The translations under genes and the position numbers were made by a program. DNA of 44,691 bases from an uncultured Chloroflexota bacterium. Lineage in GTDB: Bacteria > Chloroflexota > Anaerolineae > Promineifilales > Promineifilaceae. The stretch lies in NCBI GenBank assembly GCA_900696625.1, contig CAADGU010000239.1, positions 1 to 44,691 on the forward strand. Reading direction: 5' to 3'. The notes beneath the pieces are model-generated. The model saw only the letters and a list, made by a program, of their open reading frames with translations, did not search any database and was not told the origin of the DNA. Of the stretch, positions 25,252 through 33,256 are shown one piece after another. How positions within the stretch are numbered: position 1 is the first letter of the stretch; each line of letters opens with the position of its first letter.

Positions 25252-27957
25252 TGACACATCCACAAACACCGTCATACCCCAACGCAGGGGCAGGTCGCCG
25301 GCATCCCCCAGTTCTATTGTTACCACGTAGGTCACATCGCCGCGCATTGGGGTGGCGACGCTGTCAATATCGGTTATAACGCCGCGCAATAAGGCGCCAG
25401 GGATGGCGTCCACGTTCAGTTCGGCTGCATTTCCCGGCTGAATGTTGATCACATCCAGTTCGGTCAGGTCACTGGTCTTCACCAACCAGTTACTCAAATC
25501 GGCCAGGCTAAGCACGGGTACACCCGGCGCTGCCAGTTCCCCCAACTCCGGCCGAATGCTGGCGACAATACCGGTAAAAGGGGCGCGCAGGGTGGTACGT
25601 GCCAGTGCCAATTCCGCTGCCCGCACGTTAGCCTGGGCCTGCAAGAGGGCTGCCTCCGCCTGGGCTACGCCCGCCTGAGCCTGGGTGACGGCCGTTTCTG
25701 CCTGGGCTACGGCCGTTTGCGCCAACTCCACCGCCACTTCCGCTTGCTTAATCTGTTCTGGCGTTGCCCCGGCCTCAGCCAGCGCCAGCCGCGCCTCTGC
25801 CAGATCCCGGTTCGCCTGGGCAATGGTTACGCCGCCGCTGGCTGCTGCCCGCTGCCCCGCCGTTGGCCCTACCAGCAGCGCATCCAACATAGCCTGCGCC
25901 GCCGCCACCTGCACCTGCGCCTGCTCCAATTCAGCGCGTTTTGTCTCCTCCACTGTGCCATACAACGGGCAAACTGTTTGCCCAGAACCATCCGGCAGGG
26001 CCACCTGCGTGCAACTGTCCAAAATAGCGTCGTATTCATCCTGGATGGCGCGCAAAGCGGCCTGGCTGGCGGCCACATTGGCCTGTGCTGCCGAAATTTG
26101 CGACTGTGGAATTTGCAAAACAGCATCCCGGTTGGCCGCGGCCTGGGCAATGCCGGCAGTGGCAGCCGCCACATCAAACTGAGCGGCAGCCACGGCCTCC
26201 GGGCGTGGCCCTGCCAGCAGCAGCGCCAACTGCGCTTCGGCCGCATTGACGCCGCTTTGTGTCGTTTGCACCGCTGCCTGCGCTGCCGTCAGGCGTGTCT
26301 GAGCCGCGGCCAGGGCGGCTTCAGCCATAGCCACCTCTGCCTCTGCCTGGCGCAGGCCAATTTCCTGGCTGCTGCTTTCTAATTGCAGCAGTGGGTCGCC
26401 GGCCTGCACGGCCTGGCCTTCTGACGCCAGGATTTCCGCCAACCGCCCGCCGCTTTGAAAAGAGAGGTCTACCTGGCGTTGGGGCACAATCACCCCTTCG
26501 GCGGTCACAATCTCGTTAGTGGGCGCCGTATTCTGGCGGGTGCTGGCGCCGGGTGCGGCGGCGGCGGTGGCAATGTCTACAAAGGCGGTCATGCCCCAGC
26601 GCAGCGGCAAACCGGCTGTGTCCGGCAAGGTGATGCGGACGCGGTAAGTCACCTCGCCCTGCGTCAGGCCGGCGATGCGGGCAATATCACGCACTGTGCC
26701 CGTCAGCGGGTGGGCAGGCAAGGCGTCAATGGACACGGCCGTACCAAACCCATCGGCAATCGCTACCACATCCTGCTCGGTCAGGTCGGTTGTTTCTACC
26801 AGCCATTGGCTGAAGTCGGCCAGCGTGACAACCGGCATGCCGGCGGTGACCACTTCGCCCAATTCAGCGTCTAGCCGGGCGATGGTACCGGCAAAGGGGG
26901 CGCGGAGTGTGCGTTGGGCCAATGCTTCCTGGGCGGCAGCCACCAGCGCTTCGGCCTGGGTAACGGTGGCCTGTGCCTGGGTAACGGCCGTTTCTGCCTG
27001 TTGTAGTCCAATGTCGGCCTCCGTTTTCGCTGCGATGGTGCGGGTGACGGCCGTTTCCGCAATGGCAATTTGCTCCGGCCTGGCCCCTGCCAACAGCAGG
27101 CTTAACTGCGCCTGAGCCGCGTCGCGCTGCGCCTGGGCAGTGCTGATGGCGTTGGCGGCGGCGGTGCGTTCGGCGGCAGTAGCGCCCGCATCCAGGTCGG
27201 CCAACGCGGCTTCGGCCGCCGCCAGATTGGCCGCCGCGGCATTGTATTGGGCCGTAATCTGGTCAATGGTATCCTGGGGCGCTTCTAGCCGGGTGGCTGT
27301 GTCCAGGGCGTCTTGCACCGGTTTTTGCGCTGCTTGCGCGGCCAGGATTTGGGCTTCGGCCAGCAGCCGCTCCCCGGCTGTGGCGCCTTCCAATGTCAAT
27401 GTCTGGCTGCCGGTGGCGGCGCTGATCTGCGCCTGGGCCAGGGCGACAACCGCTTCACTGACGGCAATTTGCGCGGCGGTGGGTGGCGCCTGGGCCAGCG
27501 CCAGGGCGGCTTCGGCGGCGTGAATGTTTACCTCAGCCGCGGCCACGCTGGCGGCGGCGGCTTCTCGCCCGGCCTGGGCTGCCGCCAGGCCGGCCTGGGC
27601 CAGGGCCAGAGCGGCTTCTGCCTGCTGCAAGGCAATCTCCTGGTCGGCGCTGTCTAGCCGTAGGATAGGGTCGCCGGGCTGTACCAGGCTGTCTTCCGGG
27701 GCCATGATTTCCACCACCTCGCCGGCAGCGGCAAAGGAGAGGCTGGCGTGGCGGATGGGCACTAGCTGGCCTTCGGCGGAGACTTTGCTGGCGCCGGTGT
27801 TGCCGACCTGGCTGTTGGCGTCAGGGGCGCCGGCAGTGAGCGTAGGGGAAACGGCCGTGCCTGCCCCGGTGGTGGCTGTAGGCTGCATTTGCCGGTAAAG
27901 ATAGTAGCCTCCCGCCAGGCTCAAGATGATGACGATGCCTATGATAAATTGCTTCAT
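25246..27957 (-). CDS. tandemly duplicated HlyD-type membrane fusion (adaptor) protein
   Basis: A 903-residue protein. GGAG before ATG 27957 sets the start. Residues 1-20 (MKQFIIGIVIILSLAGGYYL) form a membrane anchor. Two full adaptor modules follow, each with a half-lipoyl segment (GDPILRLDS / GDPLLQLES), very long Ala/Gln/Glu coiled coils, a second half-lipoyl (LRAPFAGTIARL near 349 / LRAPFTGIVASI near 787), a beta-barrel part (WLVETTDLTE / WLVKTSDLTE) and an end (PLRWGMTAFVD / PLRWGMTVFVD). The modules are about 440 residues apart. Module 2 has an added two-cysteine loop (DSCTQVALPDG to TVCPLYG). Such proteins link inner-membrane exporters to the outside. No exporter gene is adjacent. Confidence 0.85.
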   Translation of the reverse strand: MKQFIIGIVIILSLAGGYYLYRQMQPTATTGAGTAVSPTLTAGAPDANSQVGNTGASKVSAEGQLVPIRHASLSFAAAGEVVEIMAPEDSLVQPGDPILRLDSADQEIALQQAEAALALAQAGLAAAQAGREAAAASVAAAEVNIHAAEAALALAQAPPTAAQIAVSEAVVALAQAQISAATGSQTLTLEGATAGERLLAEAQILAAQAAQKPVQDALDTATRLEAPQDTIDQITAQYNAAAANLAAAEAALADLDAGATAAERTAAANAISTAQAQRDAAQAQLSLLLAGARPEQIAIAETAVTRTIAAKTEADIGLQQAETAVTQAQATVTQAEALVAAAQEALAQRTLRAPFAGTIARLDAELGEVVTAGMPVVTLADFSQWLVETTDLTEQDVVAIADGFGTAVSIDALPAHPLTGTVRDIARIAGLTQGEVTYRVRITLPDTAGLPLRWGMTAFVDIATAAAAPGASTRQNTAPTNEIVTAEGVIVPQRQVDLSFQSGGRLAEILASEGQAVQAGDPLLQLESSSQEIGLRQAEAEVAMAEAALAAAQTRLTAAQAAVQTTQSGVNAAEAQLALLLAGPRPEAVAAAQFDVAAATAGIAQAAANRDAVLQIPQSQISAAQANVAASQAALRAIQDEYDAILDSCTQVALPDGSGQTVCPLYGTVEETKRAELEQAQVQVAAAQAMLDALLVGPTAGQRAAASGGVTIAQANRDLAEARLALAEAGATPEQIKQAEVAVELAQTAVAQAETAVTQAQAGVAQAEAALLQAQANVRAAELALARTTLRAPFTGIVASIRPELGELAAPGVPVLSLADLSNWLVKTSDLTELDVINIQPGNAAELNVDAIPGALLRGVITDIDSVATPMRGDVTYVVTIELGDAGDLPLRWGMTVFVDVSP

Positions 27958-28009
27958 AGATTGACTCCATATGTGTAACTGCGTGACGGCCGTGCCGGTC
28001 GCGTTAAAA

Positions 28010-28038
28010 TTGACAAGCCCAGAGTGTACCGCTATAAT
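28010..28038 (+). promoter_or_regulatory. consensus sigma70 promoter
   Basis: TTGACA (28010-28015), a 17-bp spacer and TATAAT (28033-28038) match the consensus at all twelve positions. Start of transcription is expected near 28045. It drives the structured RNA and possibly, by readthrough, the S1 and infA genes. Confidence 0.85.
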
Positions 28039-28044
28039 CCCCCG

Positions 28045-28252
28045 CTTGGGTACTGTTGGCTGGATCATTCTCATTTTGGCGTTGTTTACCAATTGTTAAC
28101 CTGTGAAATACTTGAAACTGCACAGTTTGGGTATTGTCGGAGGCGCTTGTACCACTAAGTATAAACTTGAATAGCGGTTCGTAAACGACACATATTTTGG
28201 AAATGACTCGGCCAGTCCCACAAAAAAACTCGTGCGACGGTCGAGTTTTTTT
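28045..28252 (+). ncRNA. structured small RNA, possibly 6S-like, upstream of the S1 gene
   Basis: A region of about 208 nt from a consensus promoter to an intrinsic terminator, with no reading frame. Its ends pair over about 17 bp (28047-28069 with 28202-28220: UGGG/CCCA, ACUG/CAGU, UCAUU/AAUGA and pairs between). An 11/12-nt internal bubble follows (28070-28080, 28190-28201), then a 9-bp helix (28081-28089 with 28181-28189) and an inner hairpin (28107-28111 with 28131-28135, 28115-28119 with 28124-28128). Size, paired ends and central bubble fit 6S RNA, which binds RNA polymerase. The alternative is a regulatory leader of the S1 operon. The SRP RNA tetraloop motif is absent. Confidence 0.55.
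28222..28252 (+). terminator. rho-independent terminator or attenuator before the S1 gene
   Basis: AAAAAAACTCG (28222-28232) pairs with CGAGTTTTTTT (28242-28252) with a 9-nt loop. It ends 33 bases before the S1 ATG, so it either ends the small RNA or attenuates the S1-infA message. Confidence 0.8.
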
Positions 28253-28285
28253 ATCCTAAACCACTTGAGAAGAGAATTTATTAGC

Positions 28286-29782
28286 ATGATGGAAGATACC
28301 AATTTTGAAGAGTTCTTGGAAACACATGATTATGAGCTGCCCCAGGTTGGTGATATCCGCAAGGGGATCATCGTCGCGGTAACGCAGCAGGGGGTAATCG
28401 TTGATTTGGGCCTGAAGCGGGATGGGATTGTGCCCAGCACAGACCTGGGGAAACTGGAACCGGAGGAGCGGGCTGAACTTCATGTCAATGATGAAATTTC
28501 CGTTTATGTGATGAATACGGAAGCTCCAGATAGCTTGCAAGTATCTATCCATCTGGCCAAGATGAATCAGGATTGGGTCGAAGCCGAGCAATTGATGGAA
28601 ACGGGCGATATTTTTGAAGGGGAAGTGATTGGTTATAACAAGGGTGGCGCGATTGTGCCTTACGGCCGTTTGCGTGGTTTTATTCCCGCTTCCCATCTGG
28701 CAGCGCTGACGCGCGGTTTGAATGACCGGCAGCGCCAGCAAAAACTGGCGAAACTACGCGGTCAGAAAATCCCTTTGAAAGTGATTGAAGTGGATCGCCA
28801 CCGCCGTCGTCTGGTTTTTTCGCAGCGCGACGCCCAGAAAGAGTGGGACGAATTGCAGAAAGGCGAACTGCTGGACAGATTACAAGAGGGTGATGTGCTG
28901 CACGGCCGTGTGAGCGGCCTGCGTGACTTTGGCATCTTTGTAGATTTGGGCGGTGTTGACGGTCTGGTTCACATTTCCGAACTTGCCTGGCATCGCATTG
29001 ACCATCCCCGCGAAGTGGTGAAGGTAGGCGACGAGGTTGATGTCTATGTGATGAAAATTGACCGCGACGACCAGCGCATCAGCCTCAGCCGTAAAAAATT
29101 GCTGCCCAATCCCTGGGACACAGTGGAGCAACGGTATCATATCAACCAGTTGGTAGAAGGCTGCGTCACTCGCATTGTGGATTATGGCGCGTTTGCCGAA
29201 ATTGAGCCGGGCGTGGAAGGTTTGCTGCATCTTTCCCAGCTTTCGCGGGGTCAGGTGGAAAACGCCGGCGAGGTCGTTAAAGAAGGGGAAACCCATCTGC
29301 TGCGCGTCGTCAGCATCGAGAAAGACCGGCAGCGTATCGGTTTGAGTCTGCGGCAGGTCAGCGCCAATGAACAGATTGATTGGATGTCTCGTAAACAAGC
29401 CGAAGCGGGTACACCTGCTCCGGCGGAAACAAAGATTGACCAGACTGATGATGCTGTTGAGGAAGTAGCGGAAGCGGAAACGGTCGTACCGGTTGTGGCC
29501 GAAGTTGAAACTGCTGCCGAAATGACAACAGATAGCATCGAAAGTGAAGAAGTGACCGCCGTTGAGATAGACACCGACGTTGCCGTCGAGATGGATGCCG
29601 ACGTTGCCGCCGAGATGGACACCGACGTTGCCGCCGACGTTGCCACCGAGATGGACGCCGACGTTGCTGCTGAGGTGGAGACTGAGGCTGCCGTTGCTGA
29701 GGCTGTGGTGGATGAAGGCCCACTTCCCGAATCGGAATCTGTGATTGAGGAAACTGAACCACAGGAAGCTGAAGAAAACTAA
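28286..29782 (+). CDS. rpsA: S1-domain RNA-binding protein, ribosomal protein S1 type
   Basis: A 498-residue protein with four S1 domains at about 22-92, 105-175, 195-265 and 282-352; the third and fourth are most typical ([20 protein letters not shown] and [19 protein letters not shown]). S1 brings mRNA to the ribosome. GAGAAGAGAA upstream supports ATG 28286; the next codon pair gives a second ATG at 28289. The last 110 residues are very acidic and include tandem octads (D-x-D-V-A-x-E-M) at 429-464. infA follows two bases later. Placing the symbol rpsA rests on domain count and context. Confidence 0.82.
   Translation: MMEDTNFEEFLETHDYELPQVGDIRKGIIVAVTQQGVIVDLGLKRDGIVPSTDLGKLEPEERAELHVNDEISVYVMNTEAPDSLQVSIHLAKMNQDWVEAEQLMETGDIFEGEVIGYNKGGAIVPYGRLRGFIPASHLAALTRGLNDRQRQQKLAKLRGQKIPLKVIEVDRHRRRLVFSQRDAQKEWDELQKGELLDRLQEGDVLHGRVSGLRDFGIFVDLGGVDGLVHISELAWHRIDHPREVVKVGDEVDVYVMKIDRDDQRISLSRKKLLPNPWDTVEQRYHINQLVEGCVTRIVDYGAFAEIEPGVEGLLHLSQLSRGQVENAGEVVKEGETHLLRVVSIEKDRQRIGLSLRQVSANEQIDWMSRKQAEAGTPAPAETKIDQTDDAVEEVAEAETVVPVVAEVETAAEMTTDSIESEEVTAVEIDTDVAVEMDADVAAEMDTDVAADVATEMDADVAAEVETEAAVAEAVVDEGPLPESESVIEETEPQEAEEN
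29570..29677 (+). repeat. 24-bp tandem repeat in the S1 gene tail
   Basis: Units at 29570-29593, 29594-29617, 29618-29653 (with a 12-bp internal duplication) and 29654-29677 each carry the core GCCGACGTTGCC or a close variant and keep the reading frame. They encode Asp/Val/Ala/Glu/Met octads. Confidence 0.85.
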
Positions 29783-29784
29783 GT

Positions 29785-30042
29785 ATGGCAAAAAACGATA
29801 AACTGGAAGTGGAAGGCACGATTATTGAACTGCTGCCCAACACCCAATTTAAAGTGGAATTGGATAATGGGCATCAGGTATTGGCATACTTGTCGGGTCG
29901 TATGCGCAAGTATTACATTCGCATTTTATTGGGAGACCGGGTGCGGGTGGAAATGACGCCATATGATCTGGCACGCGGCCGGATTACTTATCGTTACCGT
30001 AACCGGGCTGATGCTCCATCCAGCAGTAGTAGCGAAGAGTAA
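29785..30042 (+). CDS. infA: translation initiation factor IF-1
   Basis: An 85-residue OB-fold protein: [19 protein letters not shown], then [32 protein letters not shown] and RGRITYRYR, matching IF-1 along its full length; a serine-rich tail (SSSSSEE) is added. It binds the ribosomal A site during initiation. It starts two bases after the S1 stop, so both genes are cotranscribed; this arrangement differs from the usual infA site beside rpmJ in the ribosomal protein cluster. Confidence 0.93.
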   Translation: MAKNDKLEVEGTIIELLPNTQFKVELDNGHQVLAYLSGRMRKYYIRILLGDRVRVEMTPYDLARGRITYRYRNRADAPSSSSSEE

Positions 30043-30086
30043 ACCTGCTCCACTTTCTTGTTTGCCAGCCTGAATGAAATGATGAA

Positions 30087-30120
30087 CACGCTGCGAAATC
30101 TTCGCAGCGTGTTTTGTTTT
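30087..30120 (+). terminator. rho-independent terminator after infA
   Basis: CACGCTGCGAA (30087-30097) pairs with TTCGCAGCGTG (30101-30111) around a 3-nt loop, followed by TTTTGTTTT. It ends the S1-infA unit. Confidence 0.92.
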
Positions 30121-30128
30121 GAACCGAG

Positions 30129-31577
30129 ATGAACATGCAGAATGACTGGCTTAAGAGCCGGGTGCAGGCTTCACCTAGCCAAACGGCGCTGCTGATGGGT
30201 GATCGGCAGTGGAGTTATGCCGAATTAAACCGGCTGGTGAATGGCTGCTGTGTCCGGCTGGCGGCGCTGGGAGTGCAGCCGGGTGATTTTGTGGCGGTGC
30301 TGCTGCCTAATTCGCCGCTGTATGTCTGTCTGATTCATGCGTTGGCGCGGTTGGGGGCGGTATTGGTTCCCCTCAACACGCGGTTGACCCTGGCTGAATG
30401 GCAATGGCAGGCGGCGGTTGTGGACTGCCGGTTGGTCTTTTGTGAACCAGAGATGGCGGCGGCTGCCGGACAGGATTTCCGGCTTGTGCCGGTGGATGAA
30501 ACCTGGCTGAATGCGGAATCAGCGGTGTGGGAAAGCCGACATTTTGGGTTGAACCGGGTGCAGGCAGTGGTATTCACTTCCGGTACATCCGGCCGGCCGA
30601 AGGGGGCGATGCTGACTTTTTCTAACCACTTTTACAGCGCCCTGGCTTCAGCCTACCGGGTAGGGGTACTGCCGGATGATCTCTGGTTGAGTTGTTTGCC
30701 GCTGTATCATGTGGGTGGTCTGGCGGTGATCTGGCGCAGTTGTTTGTATGGCACGGCCGTAGACCTGCATCCAAAATTTGACCTGACGGCCGTGAACGAC
30801 AGCCTGAACCACAAACCTATCAGCCTCATTTCCCTGGTGCCGACGATGTTGGCGCGGCTGCTGGAAAGCCGGCAGACCTGGCCGGAAACGCTGCGGTTGG
30901 CGTTGATTGGCGGGGCTGCCGCTTCCCCGGATTTACTGGCACGGGCGCTGGCAGCGGGTGTGCCGGTGGCCATCACCTATGGCCTGACGGAAGCGGCGTC
31001 ACAGGTGGCGACGATGCGACCTGAGGATGTCAGGCGGAAACCGGGCAGTGTGGGACGGCCGTTGCTCTTTACCACTGTGCGTATTGTGAATGCGGACGGC
31101 AGTGATCTGCCGCCTGACGAAATGGGCGAGGTTGTGGTCAGTGGGCCGACCCTGATGGTGGGTTACGCAGGTGAAGACGCGCTAACGGACAACACGTTTC
31201 ACACGGGGGATATGGGGTATGTGGATGCGGATGGCGATTTGTGGGTGGTGCAGCGCCGCAGTGACCTGATTGTGACGGGCGGCGAAAATGTATACCCGGC
31301 GGAGGTGGAAGCGGTGCTGAAAAATCATACGGCCGTGATCGCGGCCTGTGTGGTGGGGCTGCCAGATGGGGAATGGGGGCAGGTGGTGGTGGCCGCGGTG
31401 GTGGTGAAAGAGGGGACGGCCGTGACCGCCGCCGAACTGACCCAATTTTGTCGGGAGCGGCTGGCCGGCTACAAACTCCCCCGCCAGATTTATTTTGTGC
31501 CTGACCTGCCGCTAACGGCCTCCGGCAAAATTGCCCGCCAGGAGGTGGCGCAGAATTTGGCGATTGCGAGAGATTAG
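30129..31577 (+). CDS. menE: o-succinylbenzoate-CoA ligase (MenE)
   Basis: A 482-residue ANL enzyme. The P-loop is FTSGTSGRPKGAM near residue 150. LALIGGAAASPDLL, followed by VPVAITYGLTEAASQV near 260-290, is the MenE-type active-site stretch; FHTGDMGY and the C-terminal LTASGKIARQEV complete the family set. It would activate o-succinylbenzoate to its CoA thioester in menaquinone synthesis. No other men gene is near, and a related acid-CoA ligase is the alternative. The start is ATG 30129 (or 30135), nine bases past the infA terminator, so its promoter is probably upstream of or within that region. Confidence 0.82.
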   Translation: MNMQNDWLKSRVQASPSQTALLMGDRQWSYAELNRLVNGCCVRLAALGVQPGDFVAVLLPNSPLYVCLIHALARLGAVLVPLNTRLTLAEWQWQAAVVDCRLVFCEPEMAAAAGQDFRLVPVDETWLNAESAVWESRHFGLNRVQAVVFTSGTSGRPKGAMLTFSNHFYSALASAYRVGVLPDDLWLSCLPLYHVGGLAVIWRSCLYGTAVDLHPKFDLTAVNDSLNHKPISLISLVPTMLARLLESRQTWPETLRLALIGGAAASPDLLARALAAGVPVAITYGLTEAASQVATMRPEDVRRKPGSVGRPLLFTTVRIVNADGSDLPPDEMGEVVVSGPTLMVGYAGEDALTDNTFHTGDMGYVDADGDLWVVQRRSDLIVTGGENVYPAEVEAVLKNHTAVIAACVVGLPDGEWGQVVVAAVVVKEGTAVTAAELTQFCRERLAGYKLPRQIYFVPDLPLTASGKIARQEVAQNLAIARD

Positions 31578-31740
31578 CTACCGTCAGACAGTGACGGCCG
31601 TGCTTTTTTGTGGTGGGGGCACGGCCGTAGCGCCAATTTTTTGTACCTCCACCTCTGGTGGGGGTATTTTTTTGTCTGTGGGTTGTTTGTGGGCACGGCC
31701 GTAGGGAACGCCGCGTTTTCTCGTTGGGGAAAATTCGTGG

Positions 31741-31770
31741 TTGACGGCCGTTCGCGGCTTATGCTATACT
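31741..31770 (+). promoter_or_regulatory. sigma70 promoter of the LacI-type regulator with extended -10
   Basis: TTGACG (31741-31746), an 18-bp spacer and TATACT (31765-31770), preceded by TGC, which gives an extended -10. Confidence 0.65.
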
Positions 31771-31771
31771 C

Positions 31772-31800
31772 ATCGAAGCGATTCGACTATGCGCTTCGAT
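31772..31800 (+). promoter_or_regulatory. probable LacI-family operator
   Basis: ATCGAAGCG (31772-31780) and CGCTTCGAT (31792-31800) are perfect inverted arms, and TCGAAGCGATTCGA (31773-31786) is itself a near-palindrome close to the GAAnCGnTTC core that LacI proteins favour. It lies at the expected transcription start, where binding would block the regulator's own promoter. Confidence 0.55.
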
Positions 31801-31863
31801 GGATTTCCTGACCATCCGCGCTAACGGTAATAGAAGAGAAAAACGGTAAAAGAAGAGAATCTT

Positions 31864-32895
31864 ATGCCTACCATGCAAGACGTTGCCAAACATGCCGGTG
31901 TTGCCCTCAGCACAGTTTCCTATGCCATTAACGGCACACGCCCCATTTCTGAAGAAACCCGGCAGCGCATTTTTACGGCCATGGAGGAGTTGGGCTATCA
32001 CCCCAATGCGTTGGCGCGGGGATTGGCCAGCAAGCGCAGCCGCATTATTGCCCTGCTGCTGCCGACGACAAAACGCGGTCTGGGCTTAACGGAACTGGAG
32101 TTTGTCATTGGCGCCAGCCGAACGGCCCGCGACCTCAACTATCACCTGGTGCTTTGGTCTACAGAAATTCGAGACCCGGATGAATTGCGGCAGTTTATGC
32201 AGCAGGGATTGGTGGATGGCGTGGTACTCATGGAAATTCATGAACAGGATGCGCGCGTACAATTGCTAAAAGAGATCAATTTCCCCTTCACCATGATTGG
32301 ACGCTGCGCGGACAACAGCCATATCAACCACGTGGACATCAATTTTGGCCAGACGATGCAGGTGGTGGTGAATCATTTGCAGGAGTTGGGGCATACGCAT
32401 ATTGCCTTTTTGAACCATACGCAAGAGGAGTTTACGGCCGGGTATGGGCCGGCCGTGCGTACCCAGCGCCATTTTCTGGAAGCAATGGCGGCCCATAACC
32501 TGTATGGTCTGACGCGATTTTGTGAATCGCACCCGGAGGCTGGTTACACGGCCGTGAATGAACTACTACTGGAAGACCCGGATCTGACCGCCATCATTGT
32601 GATGAATGATCAGACGGTGCCGGGCATTATGCGGGCTGTCCAGGATAGAGGCTGGCGCATTCCAGACGATTTTTCGCTGGTGGCCATTGTCTCTTCGGCG
32701 CAGGTGGCGGAAATGATGACCCCCACCATTACCACCGCCGAAGCGCCCGCTTATGAACTGGCACGGCTCAGTACGGAAATGCTTATTCAACAACTGGATG
32801 GGCAAAAAAAATATTTTTCCGAGATGTTGGTCCCTTGTGAACTGGTTGTCAGGCAAAGTTCTGGCGCGCGCCCCCAAGAGCGGACCGCCAGGTAA
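31864..32895 (+). CDS. LacI family transcriptional regulator
   Basis: A 343-residue repressor. The helix-turn-helix and hinge are at 1-60 (MPTMQDVAKHAGVALSTVSY, NGTRPISEETRQRIF, LGYHPNALARGLAS), followed by a sugar-binding periplasmic-like domain (IALLLPTTKRGLG onward) ending in the dimer segment. It precedes a sugar ABC transporter and an alpha-xylosidase on the same strand, so it most likely senses an oligosaccharide and controls them as well as itself (operator at 31772-31800). Confidence 0.93.
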   Translation: MPTMQDVAKHAGVALSTVSYAINGTRPISEETRQRIFTAMEELGYHPNALARGLASKRSRIIALLLPTTKRGLGLTELEFVIGASRTARDLNYHLVLWSTEIRDPDELRQFMQQGLVDGVVLMEIHEQDARVQLLKEINFPFTMIGRCADNSHINHVDINFGQTMQVVVNHLQELGHTHIAFLNHTQEEFTAGYGPAVRTQRHFLEAMAAHNLYGLTRFCESHPEAGYTAVNELLLEDPDLTAIIVMNDQTVPGIMRAVQDRGWRIPDDFSLVAIVSSAQVAEMMTPTITTAEAPAYELARLSTEMLIQQLDGQKKYFSEMLVPCELVVRQSSGARPQERTAR

Positions 32896-33256
32896 CAGGG
32901 ATAAAAAAAGAAGTGAGGATACTGCCTACCGCCAAGTAAACCAGTATCCCCAGGCTTCGTGAAGACATTTGGAAAGCATTACCCGTTGCGGGAATGAAAC
33001 CCTGCTCCACTTTGTTTGATTGTATCCGCCTCTCCTGAGGTTTGCACCTGTGCAAAGGAGCAGAAACGGAAACAGGGTTCGTCTACAGCTTGTCCAATGT
33101 CCGATGGGGTGGGAAACGGCCGTTTCCCACCCCATTCACAACCATTTCTGGTAAAGGAGGTATCTTGATTGGACAAAGCCCCTGATTTGGGTAACTGCTC
33201 ATAAGCGATAGAAAAACCGTGTAAAAAAACAACCTTAACTGGATAGGAGAACCGAG
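32896..33256 (+). other. 361-bp structured leader region before the sugar ABC operon
   Basis: No gene is supported here. Inverted repeats are dense: CATTACCCG/CGGGAATG (32977-32996), CTGCTCC with GGAGCAG (about 33002-33008, 33057-33063), TTTGCAC-CT-GTGCAAA (33041-33056), TTGTCCAAT with ATTGGACAA (about 33091-33099, 33168-33176), and between these last arms a perfect 32-bp palindrome (33104-33135). Some are candidate operators for the LacI-type regulator. I could not identify a known riboswitch or a convincing promoter. Confidence 0.6.
33104..33135. repeat. perfect 32-bp palindrome centred on ACGGCCGT
   Basis: The half-site ATGGGGTGGGAAACGG is followed directly by its exact complement, so the octamer ACGGCCGT (33116-33123) is at the centre with no loop. 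It lies in the leader upstream of the sugar-binding protein gene. Confidence 0.88.

Larger units (their letters stand above)
31578..31863 (+). other. intergenic region with four ACGGCCGT octamers and the lacI-type promoter
   Basis: In this 286-bp gap the octamer ACGGCCGT occurs four times (near 31592, 31621, 31695 and 31744), the last overlapping the -35 box. Also present are a promoter (31741-31770), a palindrome (31772-31800) and an 18-bp direct repeat with 19-bp period (31823-31840, 31842-31859; AACGGTAAWAGAAGAGAA). No coding sequence was found. Confidence 0.75.

Noticed and set aside
28045-28252. SRP RNA identity for the structured RNA
   Set aside because: It contains TGTTTACC as in bacterial SRP RNA, but the conserved GGAAG-tetraloop region and AGCAGCC motif are missing and the fold differs.
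28880-29791. Open frame of 303 codons on the minus strand across the S1 gene
   Set aside because: It mirrors the S1 acidic repeats as a His/Gly/Val/Asn repeat and overlaps a clear S1 gene throughout.
32896-33256. Riboswitch in the sugar operon leader
   Set aside because: The region folds well, but I could not match the core of any known class, and the palindromes fit DNA operators better.
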